The notes: generated from the sequence alone by a model not told the origin. A stretch of 39,289 bases of DNA from Oscillospiraceae bacterium (GCA_022793675.1 JAAWDH010000012.1:1-39289); one strand, 5' to 3'. Positions 14,794 through 22,379 are shown, counted from the stretch's first letter. A program made the numbers and translations.

Positions 14794-17133
14794 TTACATC
14801 CCCTCTCCAAACAGCCACGGTTCCGGGTCGACGGCGCTTTGCAGCGAACTGCCCAGCCGGATCTCAAAGTGAAGATGGTGGCCGGTGCTGTCACCGGGGT
14901 TGGGGTCAACACCAGGCTGTCCGCCCTCCTGGCCGATGATCTGGCCGGGCGTTACGGTATCGCCGACGTTGACGAAAACCCCGGACAGGTGCGCATAAAG
15001 AGTGTAAAACTCGCCGTCCTCGTCGGTTTCCTGCCGGATTTTGATGTAGTTGCCGTAGGAATTCCGAACGCCGAAGCTGGCGATGACTACCTCTCCCGGC
15101 GCGATGGCGAAGACCGGCGAATGATGGTCAGTGGCAAAGTCCAGCCCGGAGTGAAAGCCGCTGTATCTGCCGGTTCGATAGCCAAAACCGCTGCGGATTA
15201 CATCGGTGGTGCAGGGGAGGGGATAGCGGCCATGCTGGCCGGCAGCGCCTCCGCCGAAAAACTGGTCAAGATAAAAGGTCAAAAAATTCGCGTAGCCGGA
15301 ATCCAATTTTGCGTCCTCAACCAACAAAATTTCTTCCTCAGTAAAGCCATAGTCTGCCATTTCTTCTTCGGACAAATCGAAAAGGTTTGTCACAATGTTG
15401 ATCATCAGAAAGATGAAGACGAACGGGATCAGGACGGCGATCAGAATCCGCTGCCTGCCCTCGCTGCTTTTCAGCTCCTGCGCAGCGGAGATCAGCAGCT
15501 TCAGGTTGGCCTGTTCCAACAGCGCCCTGCCGTCCTTTTCAATCTCCGGGCTAAGGTAATCTGTCAGCTGCTGGGAGCAAATCCACAGGCCGCCTTCCCG
15601 TTTGCGGCAGGTTTTGGCGATTTTAGCGAGCCTGGACAGGCTTTCCGGAACCCGCTTGTCGATGATGTAATGGGCCTCGTCGCAAACCAGAATCACGCGC
15701 TCGTTGGGATTTTCGGTCAGCAGCATATCCGCATAACCTAAAATAACATGATAGAGCGCTTTGGACAGGTTGCCTGCCGCAGATCGGACGGTCTGGGTAT
15801 CGAAAACAACGAAATTTTTCGTCGGGTTGACGCTGGACGGGTGGTTCCAGATGTGTTTATCTGCGCCAACGGCGGCGCTGCGAAGCAGATAGGAAAGCTC
15901 TTTGTAAGGGTTCGGTTCGCCGTCCCGCAGGGTTTTGTCGGCCTCCTTGCTTTTCTCTTGAATGACAGCGTAAACGTCCGGCATCCGGGGAAACCCGTCG
16001 GCGGGAATGCGGCGGATGTCGGAGTCAAAGGTGATTCCCTTTTGCGCGTAAGCCGCTTCGATGCACTCCTTGAGCACAGCCACCTGAATGGTGGTCAGGT
16101 CGAGGTAAAGCCTGAAAAAGACTTCCAGATTGTTGATATGCTGTGCCAGCGGTGACAGGGCTTCGTCGGCGTCTTCCGGTTCCGGATAAATGTGAAAGGG
16201 GTTGATATGGCCGCCTGAGCCGCCAGCCACGTCAATCCAATCCCCGTCCAGATTCTCGCAAAGGTCCTTGTATTCGCCCTGCGGGTCGATGATGATGACT
16301 TTGGTGCCTAGCTCGTATTCATTCAAAAGAAGATGTTTGATGGCGGTGGATTTGCCTGCGCCGGAAAGGCCCATGCAGACCAGATTGGAGTTATTCCGGT
16401 CGCCGCCCCGCCGCCAGAAATCCACGACGATAATACCGCCAGCGCTGTCCTTGCCCACATACTGACCAGCACCATCATTGCAGCCAGCGAATGCGAAAGG
16501 GAAACCGCCCATCAGCGACGAAAGAGGAATCAGCTGCCGGGTCATGGCACAGATCAGCGGCTCCGGCTTGCTGCATGGTGAAATCATCGCAAACGCCTGT
16601 TGTTGCAAAAAAGCCAGCTTCCGCAGCTGGAACCGCCTCCCCAGAAAGCGGTTGCCTAAAGAAATCCCCCGCTTTTCCAGGTCTTCCCGGTCCCTGCCCA
16701 TGGCCATCACCAGCATATCCATCACACTGACGCTTTCCCCCTCGTTGGCGATCTGCTCAATGATGTTGGTGCCGTCACGGGCCAGCTTTTCGGCTCGGAC
16801 ACGCTCGCCGACATCCGCGCCGGAAAAGCTGTCGGCGATGACCGTGTTGTCCCGGACCGTCCGCGAGATGTCCTTGATGATGGCCTCCACGTCGGTTTCG
16901 GGCGTGTAAATGATTTCCGTGACTGTACCGGGCTGGTTGGCCACGTCAGAAAGCCAGCCATATTCCACCTTGGCCGGGTATCGAGTAACCGCATAGACAG
17001 CGGCTTCGGTGTCGCCAAGAGTCAGGGCATTCTGGCCGAACTGCAAAGCTGTTGGCGCGATAATCCCCAGCACAGCGTCGTTTTCCGTCGAATCTGAAGG
17101 CAAGATTCCTTTTTTGCTGAATCCAAACAACAT
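14794..17133 (-). CDS. VirB4-type ATPase fused in frame to M23 peptidase
   Basis: 779 residues. Residues 1-547 are a VirB4/TraE ATPase: Walker A GLSGAGKST (255-263, Lys261), IIIDPQGEY (280-287), Walker B VILVCDEAH (480-488) and the CSQQLTDY motif (519-526). The family normally continues well beyond the RALLEQANLKLL motif (536-547). Here, right after it, the sequence becomes SAAQELKSSEGRQRILIAVL, the opening of the membrane-anchored M23 protein that normally is the next gene. A membrane helix follows (563-582), then a complete M23 domain with H661-SGL-D665, His715 and H753-L-H755. VirB4 powers the type IV secretion channel; the M23 part opens the wall. The junction looks like an in-frame deletion that removed the VirB4 C-terminus. 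Both halves retain their catalytic motifs. Confidence 0.85.
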   Translation of the reverse strand: MLFGFSKKGILPSDSTENDAVLGIIAPTALQFGQNALTLGDTEAAVYAVTRYPAKVEYGWLSDVANQPGTVTEIIYTPETDVEAIIKDISRTVRDNTVIADSFSGADVGERVRAEKLARDGTNIIEQIANEGESVSVMDMLVMAMGRDREDLEKRGISLGNRFLGRRFQLRKLAFLQQQAFAMISPCSKPEPLICAMTRQLIPLSSLMGGFPFAFAGCNDGAGQYVGKDSAGGIIVVDFWRRGGDRNNSNLVCMGLSGAGKSTAIKHLLLNEYELGTKVIIIDPQGEYKDLCENLDGDWIDVAGGSGGHINPFHIYPEPEDADEALSPLAQHINNLEVFFRLYLDLTTIQVAVLKECIEAAYAQKGITFDSDIRRIPADGFPRMPDVYAVIQEKSKEADKTLRDGEPNPYKELSYLLRSAAVGADKHIWNHPSSVNPTKNFVVFDTQTVRSAAGNLSKALYHVILGYADMLLTENPNERVILVCDEAHYIIDKRVPESLSRLAKIAKTCRKREGGLWICSQQLTDYLSPEIEKDGRALLEQANLKLLISAAQELKSSEGRQRILIAVLIPFVFIFLMINIVTNLFDLSEEEMADYGFTEEEILLVEDAKLDSGYANFLTFYLDQFFGGGAAGQHGRYPLPCTTDVIRSGFGYRTGRYSGFHSGLDFATDHHSPVFAIAPGEVVIASFGVRNSYGNYIKIRQETDEDGEFYTLYAHLSGVFVNVGDTVTPGQIIGQEGGQPGVDPNPGDSTGHHLHFEIRLGSSLQSAVDPEPWLFGEGM

Positions 17134-17152
17134 AAAACCTCCCGTTATTGAT

Positions 17153-17731
17153 TTAAGACAGCACCGGCACGCCGGTTTCCGTCGGGTCTAAGGCGATACT
17201 GCCGTCTGCCGGATTGTAAAACATTGCACAGAGCTGCAAAACTCCTTTGTTGTCGAGGATTTCACTGTGGATGCCGGCGGCATCGAAGGCTTTTCGGGCG
17301 CTGCGGAGCAGCTCGGTCAGCTCCTCCTTTTCCGCTGCCGGACTCGTGAAGGACACATAAGCATATCTGTCCAGCACCTGGCCGGAGAGAGAAAGATTTG
17401 ACAGGTACTTCATCGTTTTGGTCAGGCAGTCCCGCCGCAGCGTATCCGAAGTCGCAGCCTTGATTTCTTCCAGATAGCCAATGATCGCCTTTACATCGGT
17501 GGGTTTGGAGAGCAGCAGAATCGTGAAAGGCTTTCGCAGCGGCGAAAGCTCGGTGGTGATTCGCCGGGTCAGCTGCTCCTTTTCTGTTTCGGTCATCAGC
17601 GAAACCGAGATTGGCTGAACGCGAAGAAAACCAATGGCCTGCAAGTCTTTGGTCAACAAAAATCCGTCCCGAACGTCCTCAATATTGAGAAGCTCCTGAA
17701 CGGAAGCGTCGCGCCTATTCTTTTTTGTCAA
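17153..17731 (-). CDS. VirB4-associated N-terminal subunit protein
   Basis: 192 residues from the TTG at 17731 (GGGAGGA six bases upstream; an earlier TTG would overlap that site). Sequence MTKKNRRDASVQELLNIEDV, then RDGFLLTKDLQAIGFLRVQP and a helix-strand pattern to the end. The content (a ferredoxin-like N-terminal region of TraE/VirB4 ATPases) and its position 20 bp before the VirB4 ATPase suggest it is the separate N-terminal domain of a split VirB4, a common arrangement in clostridial ICEs. No ATPase motif is present. The gene starts just after the terminator of the inserted higBA pair, so its expression may depend on read-through. Confidence 0.65.
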   Translation of the reverse strand: MTKKNRRDASVQELLNIEDVRDGFLLTKDLQAIGFLRVQPISVSLMTETEKEQLTRRITTELSPLRKPFTILLLSKPTDVKAIIGYLEEIKAATSDTLRRDCLTKTMKYLSNLSLSGQVLDRYAYVSFTSPAAEKEELTELLRSARKAFDAAGIHSEILDNKGVLQLCAMFYNPADGSIALDPTETGVPVLS

Positions 17732-17743
17732 AATGATTCCTCC

Positions 17744-17774
17744 CAAAAGAAAAAGCAGCCTGTTTCCAGACTGC
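17744..17774 (-). terminator. Intrinsic terminator after higBA
   Basis: GCAGCCTG (17755-17762) pairs with CAGACTGC (17767-17774), one mismatch, 4-nt loop, followed on the minus strand by TTTTTCTTTT. It is placed between the antitoxin stop and the VirB4 N-part gene. Confidence 0.75.
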
Positions 17775-17789
17775 CGAAGATTTCGGACA

Positions 17790-18089
17790 TTATTTTTCTA
17801 TCGGCACAATCGAAAGCGTGTACCCAAGGGGGCTAAGCACCTTGAATAACGTATCAATTTGTGGCGTGCTTTTCATACTTTCCAATCGGGCAATGGCAGG
17901 CTGCTTTACTCCGCTAAGTTCCGCAAGGTCTCTTTGAGACAGCCCCTTAGCTTCCCTCGCTTCGACCAATTTCCTGATCAGTGCTGTTTCAAATTCGATC
18001 TGTGCTTTTTCTGCCTTACTGACCCTGCTTTCATCGTCCATGTAATCAGAAAATGTTGTGTATTCCTCACCGTTGATAGTTATGCTCAT
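17790..18089 (-). CDS. HigA-like antitoxin (HTH, XRE family)
   Basis: 99 residues. The C-terminal two-thirds is a Cro/CI-type helix-turn-helix: LVEAREAKGLSQRDLAELSG then VKQPAIARLESMKSTPQIDT, ending in LGYTLSIVPIEK as in HigA-type antitoxins. The N-terminus (MSITINGEEYTTFSDYMDDE) is probably the toxin-binding region. It overlaps the toxin gene by 4 bp (ATGA), the usual toxin-first HigBA order. It probably represses the pair through the inverted repeat in the promoter (18476-18491). Confidence 0.88.
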   Translation of the reverse strand: MSITINGEEYTTFSDYMDDESRVSKAEKAQIEFETALIRKLVEAREAKGLSQRDLAELSGVKQPAIARLESMKSTPQIDTLFKVLSPLGYTLSIVPIEK

Positions 18090-18451
18090 GTACCATTGCT
18101 CCTTTCCAAAAAATCTTTTAGTTTCAGCCGAGCTTGTTCAAGTTCTCGTGCAGGTGTTTTTTGGGATTTCTTGATGAAATGATGCAGAAGGACAAATTTA
18201 TTATCTTTCCAATAGAAGAAAAATATACGGTTGCTTAACGGGCGAAGTTCCCAAATATTCCCTTCTATATGCTTTACGATCGGCTGTCCGATACGGGTTC
18301 CGTATTCCGACAGCGCATTCAGATACGAAAGTATTTTTATGCGCTTGATACGATCGGTTTTACTTGTTTGAGCTTTTTTAGCAAGCTCATCAAGGTATTG
18401 TTCAATTTCGGATTTGCCATTTCGGGAACGATAGAAAATGATTTCGTACAT
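18086..18451 (-). CDS. HigB-like toxin (RelE/Gp49 family)
   Basis: 121 residues starting MYEIIFYRSRNGKSEIEQYL, with IEGNIWELRPLSNRIFFFYW, FVLLHHFIKKSQKTP and EQARLKLKDFLER. These are the characteristic blocks of the phage Gp49/HigB-like mRNA interferase family (PF05973 type). GGAGGACAG lies 5 bases before the ATG. It is the first gene of a toxin-antitoxin pair inserted into the conjugation operon between the VirB3-like and VirB4 genes, with its own promoter and terminator. It is AT-richer than its neighbours. Confidence 0.88.
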   Translation of the reverse strand: MYEIIFYRSRNGKSEIEQYLDELAKKAQTSKTDRIKRIKILSYLNALSEYGTRIGQPIVKHIEGNIWELRPLSNRIFFFYWKDNKFVLLHHFIKKSQKTPARELEQARLKLKDFLERSNGT

Positions 18452-18472
18452 ATCTGTCCTCCTTACTTCTCT

Positions 18473-18501
18473 ATAATAACATATTTGTTATCGTGCGTCA
18501 A
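18473..18501 (-). promoter_or_regulatory. higBA promoter with palindromic operator
   Basis: On the minus strand TTGACG (18501-18496), 17-bp spacer, TATTAT (18478-18473). The -35 overlaps the stop codon of the VirB3-like gene. A perfect inverted repeat ATAACA-tatt-TGTTAT (18476-18491) lies in the spacer and touches the -10, a likely HigA operator. Confidence 0.75.
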
Positions 18502-18800
18502 GACTTCCGATAGAAAAACCTTCGCTGGCCTTTGAGAAATTTCGTCATCAGCGAAAGATACTTGCTGACCGACAGCCCTCCCGGTGCGCGGAGATAGTAG
18601 AAATAGCTGAGAATCCCGGCCAGCGCTCCCACGGCAGCGGCAGCGACCAGCGCCATTTGGCTGCCAGTGCCTGACAGTGCGGCGACATATCCGACGCAGC
18701 CAGCGGCCAGGATCAGCGCGAGAATTTTCAGCAGTGACTTCCGTTCCAAATTGGGCAGCAGGCTGTATTTCTGGATTTTAGACGGCATGAAAAGGCTCAT
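18498..18800 (-). CDS. VirB3/PrgI-like membrane protein
   Basis: 100 residues; AGGAGGGAG precedes the ATG. Two adjacent membrane segments (about 25-44, ILALILAAGCVGYVAAL, and 48-68, QMALVAAAAVGALAGILSYF) are followed by a basic tail (SLMTKFLKGQRRFFYRKS). Two tandem helices plus a basic C-terminal end, directly before the VirB4 genes, are the hallmarks of VirB3/PrgI-type components of Gram-positive conjugation channels. Family assignment rests on topology and position. Confidence 0.6.
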   Translation of the reverse strand: MSLFMPSKIQKYSLLPNLERKSLLKILALILAAGCVGYVAALSGTGSQMALVAAAAVGALAGILSYFYYLRAPGGLSVSKYLSLMTKFLKGQRRFFYRKS

Positions 18801-18810
18801 ACGCTCCCTC

Positions 18811-19026
18811 CTAGAAGTAAAATTGAATGATGGTATAGACAGCGGCGCTGCCCACAGCTAAGGCAATAACCAGCGCCGTCAGCAGATTTTTCACTTGTCC
18901 GATGAATTTCTTAAAGCTGAAATCGTCTTTGGTCATGGCTGAAACGGCCAGATAAGCGATTTTTGCTGTGCAGCCGATGCTGAACAGCAGGGTTAAGGCG
19001 ATGACCAAGCCATTGAGAATTGCCAT
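18811..19026 (-). CDS. Small two-helix membrane protein of the conjugation module
   Basis: 71 residues, MAILNGLVIALTLLFSIGCT ... TKDDFSFKKFIGQVKNLLTA then LVIALAVGSAAVYTIIQFYF. Two hydrophobic helices (about 3-24 and 47-68) are separated by a short charged loop. GTGAGGGGG lies 3 bases before the ATG. It starts about 10 bp after the VirB6 remnant and ends 10 bp before the VirB3-like gene. A VirB2-like pilin or a small channel subunit is possible. I cannot assign a family. Confidence 0.6.
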   Translation of the reverse strand: MAILNGLVIALTLLFSIGCTAKIAYLAVSAMTKDDFSFKKFIGQVKNLLTALVIALAVGSAAVYTIIQFYF

Positions 19027-19033
19027 AGCCCCC

Positions 19034-19470
19034 TCACTTTCTCAGCCGGGAAATGAAACTGAAAATCTGCTGGCCGCCGCCCAGCGCCTTGCCGCCGATG
19101 CCCACAGCATGTCGCGAAGGTCAGCAGTGACTTTGAAGGCATACCACAAAATGGCAATTTCCGGCAGCGCTCCAATAATATCCGCTATCGGGTCGGGAGA
19201 CCCGCCGATGTTGGCGTTCGCCACCAGCGGAATCGTAGAAATTTCCATCAGGCAGATTTGCACAATAACGGTCAGGGCGGTTTGGTAAAATTTTTGCAGA
19301 TAGGATTTGTAGGTACCGCTGCTGCCGTCAATCAAGGAAACACAGGCTAGCGGGATGCCAATCCGCAGCACCAACATCCGCATTTCCTGCATAAAATGCA
19401 CTGGTGGTAATCACAGTGCCGTTATTGATGGTAGGCAAGCCTCGGCCGGAGCCGCTGCCGCCATTGAACC
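19034..19470 (-). pseudogene. VirB6/TrbL-like channel protein, C-terminal remnant
   Basis: Only the C-terminal part of a polytopic VirB6-like protein is present. The best block (19110-19390) reads MRMLVLRIGIPLACVSLIDG, then QKFYQTALTVIVQICLMEIS and GALPEIAILWYAFKVTADLR. Two frame breaks are visible. Near 19392-19398, upstream sequence LPTINNGTVITTSAFY is in another frame. Near 19101-19108, the natural C-terminus GGKALGGGQQIFSFISRLRK, ending at 19034, is also in another frame. The N-terminal membrane helices are absent, and the remnant begins inside the end of the truncated VirD4 gene, so a deletion joined the two genes. Probably not functional as it stands. Confidence 0.6.
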
Positions 19471-20588
19471 TGTAAAATCATTCGCTTGGGGTCAAACGGC
19501 GAGGGCTTGAGCATTTGGAAAACAAAATAGTAAACGTTGGAGAAGTTTTGGAACCAGCGGCCATGTTCTTCATATTCAGCCTGCACCTGCTCCGCCATCC
19601 AGTCGGGGTGATTGCCGCGAATGCCGGGCGTGGAGTTTTCGTAGCAGACCACCATGATGGCGCTGGCAATAATCGCCTTTTCGCCGTTGCCCCAGATGGG
19701 ATCCTGGGTGGTTTCTTTAACGAAAAAGTCCACCACGTCCCATGCGGCAGCGATGGCTTTGGCGGTATTTTCCTCCTCCAAATGGTCGATGATCGCCTGC
19801 AGGAAGTTGTACTGCTCGCTCAGTTCCGGGTCTTTGAAGTCCAAAACGCAGACATGATAGCCCAGCCGCTTAAGCAGCGGGTAGGTGTACTGGTAAAGCT
19901 CCCCCTTGGGGTCCGACAAAAACATATCCTTTCCAGCCAGCGCATCGCCCACGATGGATTGGAGGACAATCGTCCGGGTCTTGCCGGAACGGGTAGCCCC
20001 GATCACCAGCGTGTGAACGTCGCCGCGGATGTTCCAGAGGGCTTCCTTCTTTTTGCCAGCCTTTTCGTAAGCGACAGGGATGCCTTCCGGCGGTTTCCGC
20101 AGCGGTAGCGATTTCACTGGCTCGACGGAATAGACGCCGTCCAGAGCCTGATCCATCTCGCCCAGCATCAGCAGCTCCCGCAAAAGTGGCTCTTTTAAGT
20201 CGATTTCGGCTGGTGAGAAAACCCGCTTATACTCGCTTTCGCGGAGGAATCGGGCGCTGTTGTGCTGCATCTGGCCGGCTGGGGCAGGAATGGTGATATC
20301 TGGCGTCAGGGTCAGCATTTGCGAACGGTAGCCCTTTTTGCCGCCCAGCATCATAATGACCAACAGCGTAAGAAATCCGGCCAATGTGAACAGGAAAACA
20401 ATCAGGCCGTAGGGCGGGTGGGCAGCTAAGCTTGCCCAGACTGCCGTTGGCCGAAATGCCGCAGCGCTGATGGGCTGGCGGGTCAGGGCGCTGTAGTAGA
20501 GGGTGCCGCCAAAATAGCCAATCAGCAGCCCAATGATTAGGGCGTAAAGGATAATGAAGAAGGCGGCGGCTTTCTTTTTGGTGGTCAA
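19422..20588 (-). CDS. VirD4/TraG coupling ATPase, C-terminally truncated
   Basis: 388 residues from a TTG start (AAAAAGGAG nine bases upstream). Two N-terminal membrane helices (about 8-33 and 58-81) precede the ATPase domain: Walker A GATRSGKT (197-204) and the VirD4 signature MFLSDPKGELYQYT (222-235). Coupling proteins of this type usually have about 600 residues and a second half with Walker B and the all-alpha-domain return strand. Here the frame runs out after FQMLKPSPFDPKRMILQ into QWRQRLRPRLAYHQ, and VirB6-like sequence starts. The deletion removed the second half plus the genes normally lying before virB6. Without the Walker B region the protein is unlikely to work. Confidence 0.8.
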   Translation of the reverse strand: MTTKKKAAAFFIILYALIIGLLIGYFGGTLYYSALTRQPISAAAFRPTAVWASLAAHPPYGLIVFLFTLAGFLTLLVIMMLGGKKGYRSQMLTLTPDITIPAPAGQMQHNSARFLRESEYKRVFSPAEIDLKEPLLRELLMLGEMDQALDGVYSVEPVKSLPLRKPPEGIPVAYEKAGKKKEALWNIRGDVHTLVIGATRSGKTRTIVLQSIVGDALAGKDMFLSDPKGELYQYTYPLLKRLGYHVCVLDFKDPELSEQYNFLQAIIDHLEEENTAKAIAAAWDVVDFFVKETTQDPIWGNGEKAIIASAIMVVCYENSTPGIRGNHPDWMAEQVQAEYEEHGRWFQNFSNVYYFVFQMLKPSPFDPKRMILQVQWRQRLRPRLAYHQ

Positions 20589-20610
20589 AAGATCAGCTCC
20601 TTTTTATCAG

Positions 20611-21429
20611 TTATCTCGCCTTCAGTCGGTCGAGATTTTCTTCGGCGCTTTCAAAGTCAAAGCTGTCCAGCATTTCATCCTCCCGCAGCTTTCTCGCTGC
20701 GACGCATACCTTGGTTTCATAGCGGTCGTTGGCGCAGGTCTGTAGGGTCAGCAGAATGTCTTCTGCGTTCACCTCAACAGGCGAAAGGAAAAAGCTTCGG
20801 CTTTTGACTTCATCCAAATACCATTGAATTTGCTTTGGGTCGTGATCATTGATGAAATTGTAATACTCGAATACCGGACCGAAGCGAGGTTCGGTGTTGG
20901 CCTCAAAGCAAGCGAACACCACCCATTGTCCAAGGTCATGGATGGTGTCAAAGGTGACAAAAGGATGCTCTTTGTAATAGTCCAGTTCGCGATAAAAGGT
21001 CAGGTCGCGGAAGACCTGGCCATCCATGTTGTGGCCGTAAATCAGTGTGTTGACCGAAAACATCCCCTCCCGCAGCAGGCAGCGGCTGTCCATGAAGGGC
21101 AGGCCATCTTTGTCCCACTTGCCGTCAAAGCCGTGGGTCAAGTAAAAGCTGTTGTCCCGTTGCATCACTGGAAAGTCGATGCCAGTGTCAGAGATTGTGA
21201 TCCAGCCGGCCAGATCATTGTTTTGCTCATGCAGCGCTGCCAATTCGGCGAGTCTGGGGTCAACCGTTTCCTCAGAAGATGCTATTTCAGAAGACGGCTC
21301 CGACGGCTGCTCCGCCGAATAATCTGGCAAAGAAGAAAAAGCGGAAACTGGCTCTGAAACCGGCTGCTCCGGGACACCACCGCAGCTGTCCAGCAGCAAG
21401 ACCAGCGTCAGTAGGCACCAGCGTTTCAA
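20611..21429 (-). CDS. Class B sortase with lipoprotein-like N-terminus
   Basis: 272 residues from the TTG at 21429 (GGAGGTG upstream), whose first base overlaps the resolvase stop (TTGA). A short hydrophobic N-terminus MKRWCLLTLVLLLDSCGG ends in a lipobox-like LLDSC (Cys16), an unusual anchor for a sortase. A Ser/Glu/Pro linker (20-57) precedes the sortase domain. Catalytic residues are visible: His133 (LIYGHNM), Cys232 (LTLQTCAND) and Arg246 (CVAARKL), with the long class B insert before the Cys. Sortase B enzymes cleave (N/S/P)PxT(N/G)-type signals; the adhesin of this element carries PPQTG. Located directly upstream of virD4, as in several clostridial ICEs. Confidence 0.85.
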   Translation of the reverse strand: MKRWCLLTLVLLLDSCGGVPEQPVSEPVSAFSSLPDYSAEQPSEPSSEIASSEETVDPRLAELAALHEQNNDLAGWITISDTGIDFPVMQRDNSFYLTHGFDGKWDKDGLPFMDSRCLLREGMFSVNTLIYGHNMDGQVFRDLTFYRELDYYKEHPFVTFDTIHDLGQWVVFACFEANTEPRFGPVFEYYNFINDHDPKQIQWYLDEVKSRSFFLSPVEVNAEDILLTLQTCANDRYETKVCVAARKLREDEMLDSFDFESAEENLDRLKAR

Positions 21430-22010
21430 GAAACCACCTCCGGGTGTCCCATTTCGTAGGCTTCCAGCAGCCGTTCCAGAGTTGGTCGGGAGATTTCTAA
21501 TTCCCGGCACATTTTGGTTTTGCTGAGTTCCCGTTGCCGGTATCGTTCGTACAGCGGTCCGAAAACCTCGTCAGGGATTTGTATCTGCCGCCGGCCTTTG
21601 TATTTTCCGCAGTTTTTAGCGATAGCAATGCCTTCTTTCTGCCGTTCCAGCAATGTATCGCGCTCGAACTGACTGATGGCCCCCAGCAGGGTGAGCATTA
21701 GCTTTCCGGCGGCAGTAGCGGTCTCCAGTGCCTCTTTGTCAGAATGAAGATGAATGCCGTTTTTCTCAAACAGCTCCATCAGCGCCAACAGGTCAAAAGT
21801 CGATCTGGCCAGCCTGGAGAGGTCGTGAATGTAAATGGTATCGCCTTCGCGGACATAGGAAAGCATTTCCAGCAGTTTGGGGCGGTCGGCGTCCTTGGCC
21901 GAAGCCTTCTCAACATACCATCGGTCAATCGGATATTGGCTTAGCGCCTCACGCTGCCGAGCCTCGTTTTGCTCAGCAGTGGAGACACGAATATAAGCGA
22001 CGTTTGCCAT
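21426..22010 (-). CDS. Serine resolvase/invertase (Tn3 resolvase family)
   Basis: 194 residues; AAGGAGTGA before the ATG. The catalytic domain is complete: YIRVSTAEQNEARQ with nucleophile Ser10, then DRPKLLEML, DTIYIHDLSRLARS, LMLTLLGAISQFERD. The long E-helix is followed by KYKGRRQIQIPDE and a C-terminal HTH (LSKTKMCRELEISRPTLERL). This is the size and layout of small resolvases that act on res sites to resolve multimers or cointegrates. The gene begins 15 bp from a res-like array (22025-22144). It is translationally coupled to the sortase gene. Confidence 0.88.
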   Translation of the reverse strand: MANVAYIRVSTAEQNEARQREALSQYPIDRWYVEKASAKDADRPKLLEMLSYVREGDTIYIHDLSRLARSTFDLLALMELFEKNGIHLHSDKEALETATAAGKLMLTLLGAISQFERDTLLERQKEGIAIAKNCGKYKGRRQIQIPDEVFGPLYERYRQRELSKTKMCRELEISRPTLERLLEAYEMGHPEVVS

Positions 22011-22024
22011 GGGCTCACTCCTTT

Positions 22025-22144
22025 TGTAAAAATAGGGTCTTAGAGATGGGTTTACACCTGTAAAAATATGGGCTTTTGGACTCTATTTTTACAGGTTTTC
22101 GAGGGGGTTCAGCTGTTAAAATAGGGTATACCCTATTTTGACAG
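22025..22144. other. res-like recombination site (three inverted-repeat subsites)
   Basis: Three inverted repeats share the half-site core TGTAAAAATA/TGTTAAAATA. Subsite at 22113-22144: 16-bp arms CTGTTAAAATAGGGTA and TACCCTATTTTGACAG with one mismatch and a TATA centre. Subsite at 22057-22095: perfect 12-bp arms CCTGTAAAAATA and TATTTTTACAGG, 15-bp centre. Subsite at 22025-22056: TGTAAA...TTTACA, 20-bp centre. Spacings differ as in Tn3-type res sites. Lying immediately upstream of a resolvase gene, it is probably both crossover site and autoregulatory operator. Confidence 0.72.
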
Positions 22145-22182
22145 GCGCTTTTTGAAGGAGACAGAAGGTTATCCTGCAAAAG

Positions 22183-22209
22183 AAAAAACGCAAGGCAAAA
22201 CCCTGCGTT
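22183..22209 (-). terminator. Intrinsic terminator ahead of the res site
   Basis: AACGCAAGG (22187-22195) pairs with CCCTGCGTT (22201-22209) with one mismatch. On the minus strand it is followed by TTTTTTCTTTTGC. It isolates the resolvase region from upstream minus-strand transcription. Confidence 0.75.
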
Positions 22210-22344
22210 CATTCGTTAAAAATGTATTTCTCGGTCGTACATTCGGTGTAGTTTATTAATGGCGCCACATCTTTTGGAATTATATCTGTAACATAGATAA
22301 TTAAACTGAAACGCAGAAACGCAGATAAAAGTTGCATTTTGGAT

Positions 22345-22373
22345 TTGACAAACTGGGTTTTCTGTGCTATAAT
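22345..22373 (+). promoter_or_regulatory. Strong promoter of a candidate antisense RNA
   Basis: TTGACA (22345-22350), 17-bp spacer, TATAAT (22368-22373): fully consensus on the plus strand, with no plus-strand gene downstream but a terminator 55 bp on. Its sequence is closely similar to the promoter at 24881-24909. Confidence 0.8.
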
Positions 22374-22379
22374 AAAGCC

